64,000 nucleotides of DNA from Mesorhizobium wenxiniae (GTDB lineage: Bacteria > Pseudomonadota > Alphaproteobacteria > Rhizobiales > Rhizobiaceae). The notes under the pieces were generated by a model that had not been told where the DNA came from, made no database searches, and was given only the letters and a program-made list of their open reading frames with translations. A program made the translations under genes and the position numbers. Positions 56,937 through 64,000 of the stretch are shown here, in pieces. Location of the stretch: NCBI RefSeq assembly GCF_002284535.1, contig NZ_NPKH01000030.1, forward strand, positions 124,001-188,000. Direction: 5' to 3'. The first letter of the stretch is position 1; each line of letters opens with the position of its first letter.

Positions 56937-59156
56937 TCATGATGTTTCCTCGAGCAAAAGATCAGCGCTGTCCCCGAACTGGTAACCGGCGTGTTTCTTG
57001 AGATTAACCTGCGTGAGGACGCTCCCCACAGGGACCGAAACTGACGCATCGCTCGCAAGCGTTTCCAAAACACCGCGTGCGATACTGCGTCGCGTCCTGC
57101 CCCAGCGAACCGCGAAAAGAACCGCATCAGCCCAGCCCGTCAGAAGCCCGGCCTCCGGTCCTCCAAGTCCCAGCGGTCCATTTATGATGACGACAGTGTA
57201 GATCGAGTGCAGCTCATCCGTGAACAGGGAACTGTCAACCGTGGACAGCGACGCCAGCAGATCTTCCGACGGTGCGAGAGCCATAAAGTCGATTCCGATT
57301 TCAGGCATTCCCGCGATTGCATCGTGCAAGGCACAGCGTTCACTCACATAGTCCCCGAAAAAGTTGTGTGGCTTGAGCGCCGTGAATTCATCCAGGAATT
57401 CGTTCGTGAGGCGGGCTCCCGTGCGGTCAAGATCGAGGAAAAGCACTCGGCCCCCCAGTCGGGTGGCTGCCAAGGCCAGGCTCCATGCAAGCTCGGTCTT
57501 GCCATCATCCTGGACGCTGGACGTTACGAGAATGATGTGCGACGAGCGATCCCTCGCTTGCTTGGGTGCTGCGGTGACAAGCAGGGATGTCACGGCGCGG
57601 CTGTATATGGACCTCTGCTGGCCTAAAACCAGCTGCTTCAGCCGTTTGGCGTGCATTGTGGCCGCTTGTGGTATCAGCCCCAAGCACGGAACCCCGAGCG
57701 CTGCCTCAGCTTCGGCCTCGCCCCGCAAAGTCTGATCGAGGCGGTTGCGAACGACAACGAAGACCCCGCCAAGAAGCCCAAACACAACCATACCAGGTGG
57801 AATAAGGAAAAGCGGCGACAGGGTCTTAGGAACCGTCGGCGGCCATGCCGCCGAAAGGACCGACACTCCGGCCGAGGGAGTTGCGATGCGCCGTATCAAG
57901 TCCTGTTGTTGGGTCAGAAGCTGGTTGTATCGTTCCGTCAAGATACTGACCTGCGGCTCGAGTGCACGCAGCCCGGACAGCCGGCCGGCCGTATCGGCCA
58001 CAACCGCGTCGAGCACATTCTTGCGACTTTCCAGAGCTGCAATCTGGGCCCGGTAGATGCTGGCCTCGGCAGCGAGACGAGCGGTATCTTGTTCGATCTC
58101 GCGGTTGATCGCATCGCTCAAATTTTTATCTGCCGTGTCATTGGCCTGGCGAGCCGCCAGGTCGGCCAGCGCCGGTGATCGGATAGCTTGAGCCAGCGAG
58201 GCGACCGATGCCCCCTCCTTTCGCAGCTCCTGAATATGTTGAAGGCGAGATTCCGTGGCGGAGAGATCCGCTTTCGACAAGGAAATCTGCTGGCTGAGTT
58301 CAGCTGTCTCCTTGGCGGCGTTGTCCGCAGCACCTTGGTCGACTGCACCATGGCTCAGCCGATACTTTTCCAGACGATCGGTCGCTGCTGCCAGATCGCG
58401 TTGTACGCCCGGCAGAGCCGCGACTATCGAGGTGAGTTCCAGTCTATCCGCTGCCTGGCGTCTCTTCGCGAGATCGTCGATATACAATCGGGCGAACGTA
58501 TTAGCCACCATAGCGGCTCGCGTCGGATCGGGATCGGTAAAGCCTATGCTGATGACTCTCGATCGCAGTTCCTGTCCAACCCTCATGCCCTTTCGCAACG
58601 CCTTTAGTTCAGCCGCATCCGCAGCTTCCGGCTTGCCCTGCGGCCAAATTCCGGCCAGCAGGCCGTCTGCAAATGAGCGCAAAATCGGCCGGCCGCCGCG
58701 AGCAGCGTCGGGACGAGAACTTCCAGTTCCGGCATCAGCTTGTTCGGCGGTGCCGCCGAACTCCGTCTTGCGCAGCTCTGCCATCACGCGACGCAGATTT
58801 CCTTGCGACAAGAGCATGGTTATATTGTCGTCAATGCTGGCATCCAGCATCTCCGGAGCAGGTACCGCGCCGGCGGGCCCATTCCTGCTTGGAGCATCGA
58901 GAATAACTTGCGTACTCGCCTCGAACCGGACAGGGACAGCAAAACCCGCAAGCCCGGCCAAAACACCGCCCAGAACCACCATGGCGAGCAGGAACCGTTT
59001 TCTCCTCGTGATGGTAATGAGGAGTTGATGGACTGAACTCTGCGCGTCCATCTGCTCGCGCAGCGGCCGCCTCATGCGCGGCTTGGTCTCGTGCGCGGTT
59101 ACGTGCATCTCAGTGGCGCGCGGAAGTTGCTTGCGGCTGATTATGGAACCTTCCAT
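56937..59156 (-). CDS. Wzz/BY-kinase-like chain-length protein with degenerate kinase site
   Basis: This 739-residue protein has an N-terminal Wzz domain (helix about 50-70), a long coiled coil (about 230-420), a second helix (LSPLFLIPPGMVVFGLLGGVFVV split around residue 450) and a C-terminal ATPase domain like ExoP/GumC. The nucleotide motif reads SSVQDDGKTELAWS, keeping GKT but not the usual glycine-rich lead. Walker A' reads VLFLDLDRT and Walker B is replaced by IINGPLGLGGPEAG. The usual C-terminal tyrosine cluster is missing. The start at 59156 follows GCAGGAG and is 1 bp after the amidotransferase stop. Confidence 0.83.
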   Translation of the reverse strand: MEGSIISRKQLPRATEMHVTAHETKPRMRRPLREQMDAQSSVHQLLITITRRKRFLLAMVVLGGVLAGLAGFAVPVRFEASTQVILDAPSRNGPAGAVPAPEMLDASIDDNITMLLSQGNLRRVMAELRKTEFGGTAEQADAGTGSSRPDAARGGRPILRSFADGLLAGIWPQGKPEAADAAELKALRKGMRVGQELRSRVISIGFTDPDPTRAAMVANTFARLYIDDLAKRRQAADRLELTSIVAALPGVQRDLAAATDRLEKYRLSHGAVDQGAADNAAKETAELSQQISLSKADLSATESRLQHIQELRKEGASVASLAQAIRSPALADLAARQANDTADKNLSDAINREIEQDTARLAAEASIYRAQIAALESRKNVLDAVVADTAGRLSGLRALEPQVSILTERYNQLLTQQQDLIRRIATPSAGVSVLSAAWPPTVPKTLSPLFLIPPGMVVFGLLGGVFVVVRNRLDQTLRGEAEAEAALGVPCLGLIPQAATMHAKRLKQLVLGQQRSIYSRAVTSLLVTAAPKQARDRSSHIILVTSSVQDDGKTELAWSLALAATRLGGRVLFLDLDRTGARLTNEFLDEFTALKPHNFFGDYVSERCALHDAIAGMPEIGIDFMALAPSEDLLASLSTVDSSLFTDELHSIYTVVIINGPLGLGGPEAGLLTGWADAVLFAVRWGRTRRSIARGVLETLASDASVSVPVGSVLTQVNLKKHAGYQFGDSADLLLEETS

Positions 59157-59157
59157 T

Positions 59158-61155
59158 TTATACTCCTGCCGGTTCGGGTACACGATACAGGTCCGTTGCG
59201 GGCGCCGGTGGCCGACGGGCCTCGTTGCGCCAGGCCTGGAACATCAACGCCGCCCACAAATCACGAGAATGATCCTGCCTTCCATCCAAGTGATCTCGCC
59301 AGCACGTCTGCACCTTTGCAAAGTCGAAGATCCCGTCCCCGGACAGGCGCATATCGGCGAGCAGATCGCTGGCCCAGATACGCAGCGGCCCTCTGAGCCA
59401 GACTGCTATAGGGACGTCGAAGCCATGTTTTGGCCGGTCGATCAGCCGCTCCGGAACATAGCGATGCAGCAACTGACGAAGTATCCACTTGCCCCTGCCG
59501 CGGCGAACCATTACGTCCGCCGGCAGCCGCCAGGCGAAGTCGACAACCCGATGATCGAGAAGCGGGCATCGGCCCTCAAGGCTGTTAGCCATGCTGGCGC
59601 GGTCCAGCTTCACCAGTATGTCGCCAGGCAGATAGCCGACCATGTCCTCGTACAGGAGACGTGACAGCAGACCATCCAGCTGCGGCGCACCATTGATCGA
59701 TATGGGCGGCCTGTGATGGGTGAGGTTCTCGGTCGATGATCCCCTAAGCCGCTCATACAGCTCATCCTCATCTGCCGCGGCGAGCAGCCGAGCCAGGCGA
59801 TCCAGCCGGTCGCTGCGCAGCGCATGCCGCGCATGCGCTGAAAGCGGCAGCTTGCTGACGAGTTCGTGACGGGCTGCACGGGCCAGCAATCCAACAGCTG
59901 TCGCAAGCGTCTGACGCAGCGGCAACGGCAGCTCATGCTGTCGTTTTGCTCGGGCTGCCATGAGGTGGCGAGCGTAACCGGCGAAGCATTCGTCGCCACC
60001 GTCGCCCGACAGAGCCACCGTAACGTGCTGGCGAGCCAGCCGCGCCACGAGCAGAGTTGGTATCTGCGATTCGTCTGCAAACGGCTCGTCCCAGGTCTGC
60101 GGCAGTTCTGAGATGATATCGCGCGCGGAGGCGGGCGAAAGGTGAAGTTCGGTATGGTCGGTGCCCAGATGCCGGGCGACCTCAGCGGCGTGGGGTGCCT
60201 CATCAAACCCGCCTTCTCCAAATGCGATCGTGAACGTGCGCACCGGTTTTGAGGATTGAGCCTGCATCAGGGCTACAACAGCGGAGCTGTCGACGCCGCC
60301 AGATAGAAAGGCGCCCAGCGGCACATCGGCGACCATGCGTTGCCGAACGGCAAGTCTCAGCAGCTTGTCGAGTTCATTTGTCAGTTCTTGATCGGTGCCG
60401 GCGATTGGTTCCTGCCGACCTTTCTCGGCAACCCGGGCCAGCGACCACCATTGTCGGATGCGGTTCGAAAGGGACCCGGCACTGCGTGCGTGGGCGAAAT
60501 CTGCGGCCGTCAGGGACAGAACCGAGCCGGGTGGCAGCTTGAAGACGCCTTGCCAGATGCACCTGTTGTCCGGTACCCATCCCCTCGACAGCATCGCCGC
60601 CGCCGCATCGAGATCGATCTCCTGACGGAAATCTGGAAAACGGTTGATTGCCTTTAACTCGGAGGCAAAAACCAGTGCGACGCGTGTTGAAGCAACGTAG
60701 AGCGGTTTTTTGCCCATTCGGTCGCGGGCGAGATGAAGGGTCCTCGTCCTCCGGTCCCACAATCCGAACGCGAACATGCCGGCAAAGCGCTTGAGTGCGG
60801 TGTCAAGTCCCCAATTCTCGATCGCGCACAGCATGACTTCGGTATCGCTGGTGCCGCGGAAACAATGGCCCGCGCCTTCAAGTTCGCGGCGCAGATCCTG
60901 GAAATTGTATATTTCGCCGTTAAAGGTGATGATATATCGGCCAGTCGCCGAATGCATCGGCTGGTGTCCCGCCTCTGACAAGTCGACGATGGCCAAACGC
61001 CTGTGGCCGAAGGCAACGCCGGCTTCACGATCTGTCCAGAAGCCGTCGCCATCAGGCCCACGGTGACGAAGAACTTTCGTCATTTGCGTTATAGCCCTCA
61101 GCGGCTTTGCACTGGCCGCATCGGGTGCAAGAAGGATTCCGGCAACCCCACACAT
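59158..61155 (-). CDS. Asparagine synthase-type amidotransferase (second copy)
   Basis: This 665-residue protein has Cys2 (MCGVAGILLAP) of the class II glutaminase domain, and the synthetase domain has SGGVDSSAVVALM and GDGGDECFAGY. It is a paralogue of the copy at 34788-36809. In a polysaccharide operon it probably amidates a uronic acid or similar carboxylate, as proposed for related proteins; free asparagine synthesis is the alternative. It lies between the Wzy-like gene (4-bp gap) and the Wzz-like gene. Confidence 0.85.
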   Translation of the reverse strand: MCGVAGILLAPDAASAKPLRAITQMTKVLRHRGPDGDGFWTDREAGVAFGHRRLAIVDLSEAGHQPMHSATGRYIITFNGEIYNFQDLRRELEGAGHCFRGTSDTEVMLCAIENWGLDTALKRFAGMFAFGLWDRRTRTLHLARDRMGKKPLYVASTRVALVFASELKAINRFPDFRQEIDLDAAAAMLSRGWVPDNRCIWQGVFKLPPGSVLSLTAADFAHARSAGSLSNRIRQWWSLARVAEKGRQEPIAGTDQELTNELDKLLRLAVRQRMVADVPLGAFLSGGVDSSAVVALMQAQSSKPVRTFTIAFGEGGFDEAPHAAEVARHLGTDHTELHLSPASARDIISELPQTWDEPFADESQIPTLLVARLARQHVTVALSGDGGDECFAGYARHLMAARAKRQHELPLPLRQTLATAVGLLARAARHELVSKLPLSAHARHALRSDRLDRLARLLAAADEDELYERLRGSSTENLTHHRPPISINGAPQLDGLLSRLLYEDMVGYLPGDILVKLDRASMANSLEGRCPLLDHRVVDFAWRLPADVMVRRGRGKWILRQLLHRYVPERLIDRPKHGFDVPIAVWLRGPLRIWASDLLADMRLSGDGIFDFAKVQTCWRDHLDGRQDHSRDLWAALMFQAWRNEARRPPAPATDLYRVPEPAGV

Positions 61156-61159
61156 CCCG

Positions 61160-62428
61160 TCACCCCAAGTCCCTGGAAGTTTCACTAGAAGTAGCCCACA
61201 CTGCTCGCGGCGTTCCGGCAACAAGGCAGAGGGTCAGCGCAAACCAAACGATCGGGTGGCGGATGATCAGGTGCGGAAACCCGTAAATCATGATCGCCAC
61301 CACCAGCGCAAAAAGGGCATCCAGCTTCGCACGCCATGCTGACATGGCCGCCGAGCCGACGATCCAAAGCAGGGCCAGGACCGCGATCAGACCACCTTGC
61401 GTGTATAGATCGAGGATCGTGTTGTGAGCCTCGAAAGGTTCGGGCAGAAACTGCCGATATTCGACCGAGGGGCGGTCCACATGCGGGCCAGGACCAAGGC
61501 CAAGAGACGCTGACGTCACGCCCTTGTAGACTGCATTACCCCACAGCCTGACGCGAAGTGTAGCGGTTTCGGCGGTATCCTCGCCGCCCCTCCCCTTGCT
61601 GAGGCTCTTGGCGAAATTTTCAATGCTGCTTATGTCCCTGAGAACGTAGGGCGTCATCGACATCGCCAGGGGGAGGAAGCCGACCATCAGGAGGACGGCG
61701 ACTTGCCGGGAAACGCTGCCCTTGTCACCGGTCGTGAGCCATGTCCGAACCCGCAGTCCTAGAAATATCAGGCAGGTCAGGACGCCTGTAAGAAGATAGG
61801 CATCACTTTTTGTCAGCCTACCGACATAGACGGTCAGAACAAGGCTGCTGAACCCGATCACCCTCCCCCATGGACTGCTTGTGGTCGTAGCAAGATGCAA
61901 AGCCAGCGGACCAAAGATTGCGCAATAAATAGCAATTTGGTTCGGATTCTCGGACCAGCCGGTGAAGCGATCCCAGAACCAGGGATTGACGCCGGGCTGG
62001 TGGATCCAACCCCACCCAAGCCCCAGCTGAAAGACAAAGCATGCACTCACTATCCCGATCGCCCACCAGGCAGTGCGGCGCAGTTGGCGATCGGCGTCGG
62101 GCTCCGCGGCGGCCAGACAGGTGACGCTGGCCAACAGCATGTAGGCCATTATGTCGTGAATCGGCGCCGAGAGGTCCAGGACCGCCGTGGTCAGCAAGCC
62201 GACAATCGCACCGACTGCCAGGGTGAACGTCATGATCAGCCAGAAGGTCGCGAGACGGAATAGGGCCGGCGTGGCCTCCAAGTGACCACCGGCGATTACT
62301 CGCCCGATCGACAGCATGATCCAGAGCGCTAGCAACAATTCGGTATATCCAAAGGGCAGACCGGGAACACTGAGCTGCACCGCATAGCCCATCGCAATAC
62401 CGCCGGCCAGCAACGCGTTCCGGATCAT
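61160..62428 (-). CDS. O-antigen ligase/Wzy-like polymerase
   Basis: This 422-residue membrane protein has about ten predicted helices and the Wzy_C (O-antigen ligase) periplasmic loop, with GLGPGPHVDRPSVEYRQFLP and FEAHNTILDLYTQGGL in the typical position. It would polymerise or ligate flipped repeat units. Its start overlaps the glycosyltransferase stop as ATGA. Confidence 0.82.
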   Translation of the reverse strand: MIRNALLAGGIAMGYAVQLSVPGLPFGYTELLLALWIMLSIGRVIAGGHLEATPALFRLATFWLIMTFTLAVGAIVGLLTTAVLDLSAPIHDIMAYMLLASVTCLAAAEPDADRQLRRTAWWAIGIVSACFVFQLGLGWGWIHQPGVNPWFWDRFTGWSENPNQIAIYCAIFGPLALHLATTTSSPWGRVIGFSSLVLTVYVGRLTKSDAYLLTGVLTCLIFLGLRVRTWLTTGDKGSVSRQVAVLLMVGFLPLAMSMTPYVLRDISSIENFAKSLSKGRGGEDTAETATLRVRLWGNAVYKGVTSASLGLGPGPHVDRPSVEYRQFLPEPFEAHNTILDLYTQGGLIAVLALLWIVGSAAMSAWRAKLDALFALVVAIMIYGFPHLIIRHPIVWFALTLCLVAGTPRAVWATSSETSRDLG

Positions 62429-63651
62429 CGGCGCGCTCCACCCAATCCGCGGCTTGCGGCATCCTCTTCCAGCACGATCGATGGCGCCGGTCGAGCAAGA
62501 CCGCCATTGGATTCGGGGCTAAGGACGTTTTTGTAAAGATCGCAATATTGGTCGACTACCCACGGCAGCGCGAACTGCTCCCGGACGAGTTCGACGGAAC
62601 GACCGCCCATGATCTTTCCGTGATCGCGGTCGGACAGGATGTCTATTATTCGAGCCGCAAGGCCATCGGCATCGTGCGGTGGGACGAGATAGCCGTTCCA
62701 TCCGTCTTCAACCACGTCATTGCAGCCAGGCATCCTTGAGGCGACGATAGGCAATCCCGCCAGTCCGGCCTCGAGCAGGACGCGCGGAATCCCTTCCCGA
62801 TATTGTGTTGGAAAGGCGAACAGATCGGCTATGCCAAGAAGGGCTGGAACATCGCGTCGTGGGCCTAAGGCGATGACATGGGGGGCATATCGATCGATGT
62901 CCGATTTGTCGACGGCAAATGGCCCTTCGGATTCCCATGGGCCGACAAGCACGAAACGCGCATTGGGCCTTTTGGACAGGATGTGCGGGACTGCTTTGAG
63001 GAGTGTCGGGATACCCTTCTGGCGGGTCAGCCGGCCGACAAAAATCACGACTTCAGCGGATTGGAGCCCAAGCTCTTCGCGCATTTTCATCGCGGACGGG
63101 GCAAGATGCCTTGCCATGGCGAACGCATCGATGTCGATTCCTGAACTGCGGATCAGCCGTCCGCTGCCGCGTCGGATCAGTCGATAGCGCTCGAAGAAAG
63201 CCTGATCGTCCCGATTTTGGAAGACCGTCGCAGCCGTCCAGAAGGACGAAAGCCATTGCAGTCCGCAAAAGATTGGACGCAGGGCCAGAGCCCGTGGCTC
63301 CTGCGACGAGAATGTCCAGCCCAGACCATTGATCGTGCGGATGACTGGAGCCTTCCCGCGCACCGCAAGTGGCGTCAGCAGGTTCGGTTTGGTGTCGAAA
63401 CTTTGGACAACATCCGGTCGCAGTTCCGACATTAATTTTCGAATCGTTCGAATGGCGCCCCACTCCCCGCTGCCGCCGCTGGCAAATCGGTCGAAACCAT
63501 AGCGGTGATGCGGAATGCCATGCCGCGAAAACGCGGTTTCACCGCCACTCGAGACTGCGGTGACCCGAAAACCCCTTTCGCGAAGCGACATCAGGAACGG
63601 AATTCTTAAGGCGTGATCCTCGCCTCCCACACACACGAGATGGGGATTCAT
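62425..63651 (-). CDS. GT4-family glycosyltransferase
   Basis: This 408-residue GT-B enzyme has the C-terminal GT4 signature: VIFVGRLTRQKGIPTLLKAV, FAFPTQYREGIPRVLLEAGLAGLPIVAS with the conserved EX7E glutamates, and a DGWNGYLVPPHD turn. The N-terminal half (MNPHLVCVGGEDHALRIPFL) is acceptor-binding. The start at 63651 follows GGGAGAGGCAGG. It is the first gene of the leftward operon that runs to the flippase and the only glycosyltransferase besides the initiating enzyme in the window. Confidence 0.85.
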   Translation of the reverse strand: MNPHLVCVGGEDHALRIPFLMSLRERGFRVTAVSSGGETAFSRHGIPHHRYGFDRFASGGSGEWGAIRTIRKLMSELRPDVVQSFDTKPNLLTPLAVRGKAPVIRTINGLGWTFSSQEPRALALRPIFCGLQWLSSFWTAATVFQNRDDQAFFERYRLIRRGSGRLIRSSGIDIDAFAMARHLAPSAMKMREELGLQSAEVVIFVGRLTRQKGIPTLLKAVPHILSKRPNARFVLVGPWESEGPFAVDKSDIDRYAPHVIALGPRRDVPALLGIADLFAFPTQYREGIPRVLLEAGLAGLPIVASRMPGCNDVVEDGWNGYLVPPHDADGLAARIIDILSDRDHGKIMGGRSVELVREQFALPWVVDQYCDLYKNVLSPESNGGLARPAPSIVLEEDAASRGLGGARR

Positions 63652-64000
63652 CCTGCCTCTCCCGACCATGTGCCGTCCCCGAATCGCGGGAAGTGGCGGG
63701 CTTTTGACTCTGCCTTCATGATCTTGGTTTCGCTTCTTCTGCGTGTATGGATGCCAAGTCACGGTACGGGCAGGCTTGCCTACTGTCCTCGTCTGTTTGC
63801 ATGACGCAAACCGCATTTGGATCAAGGCCTTGCGAGCATCAGGCAGCTAAGTCTCCGACTTGGCGAGGCAATCCACGCCAAGGACCTGCACAGGGTGTGC
63901 TACCGAGGCCGTATGGCGGGCCTCCTCGACGCGCATATCCTTCTGCGCAATGAGGGGCGTGGCGGGATCGTTTGCACGTCGAACTTGAGGAAAAATCCTG
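63652..64000. promoter_or_regulatory. Upstream region of polysaccharide operon with a 6-5-6 palindrome
   Basis: This region has no gene. GTTTGC-N5-GCAAAC (63795-63811) is a perfect interrupted palindrome 144 bp upstream of the glycosyltransferase start and could be an operator for one of the LuxR-type regulators or another factor. The promoter for the leftward operon should lie between it and 63651. Confidence 0.4.

Noticed and set aside
1..64000. tRNA or rRNA genes, insertion sequences, integrases, CRISPR arrays
   Set aside because: I looked for clover-leaf patterns, transposase or integrase motifs and regularly spaced repeats and saw none.

Overview
The window reads as chromosomal DNA of a high-GC alphaproteobacterium. 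The families present point to a Mesorhizobium/Phyllobacteriaceae-like member of Hyphomicrobiales: DctPQM and TAXI TRAP transporters, an HWE-type sensor kinase, PrtD/HlyD-type secretion genes and ExoF/ExoP-like polysaccharide proteins. I infer this from protein families and gene order; no 16S or other marker is present. I see no tRNA, rRNA, transposase, integrase or CRISPR array.

Left part (1-18.3 kb): periplasmic redox and copper functions. A leftward operon encodes a Tat-exported molybdenum hydroxylase (iorA, iorB), flavocytochrome c (fccA, fccB) and SoxX/SoxY-like proteins. It is divergent from an OmpR-type two-component system, and the shared intergenic region carries 10-bp-phased direct repeats. 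fccB is broken by two apparent frameshifts. Next come a cytochrome c, a Spy/CpxP-like protein divergent from a short Crp/Fnr-like regulator, and a copper-handling block: a cytochrome c, an Asp-box beta-propeller, CusF, a cupredoxin, two multicopper oxidases (one fused to a DUF4396 membrane domain), a TolC-like lipoprotein, a His-rich exported protein and a YqaA-type membrane protein. A textbook CueR/MerR-type promoter with a 19-bp spacer lies upstream of the fused oxidase.

Middle part (18.4-30.3 kb): two import and catabolism modules. The first is a FadR-type regulator, a DctP-DctQ-DctM TRAP transporter and an L-idonate 5-dehydrogenase-like enzyme. The second is a TAXI-type TRAP system, a MurR/RpiR regulator, a class III aminotransferase and a BKACE-family beta-keto acid cleavage enzyme.

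Right part (30.4-64 kb): a biosynthetic and surface-polysaccharide region. It opens with an unusual compact cluster: an A-T-TE nonribosomal peptide synthetase-like protein, a NadE-like amide synthetase, an asparagine-synthase-type amidotransferase, an AMP-forming acyl ligase, a free acyl carrier protein and a divergent PrmC-like methyltransferase. This is the best candidate for an undescribed system. A PrtD/HlyD-type secretion pair follows, with a ~160-bp tandem duplication across the gene junction. The rest is a Wzx/Wzy-type exopolysaccharide locus: export protein, beta-propeller, LegB/LegC-like enzymes, initiating sugar transferase, nucleotidyltransferase, regulators with an HWE kinase, a P-loop-kinase/flippase fusion, a Wzz/BY-kinase-like protein, a second amidotransferase, a Wzy/O-antigen-ligase-like protein and a glycosyltransferase. 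Between the regulators and the flippase lies a decayed nucleotide-sugar epimerase pseudogene with no intact reading frame.
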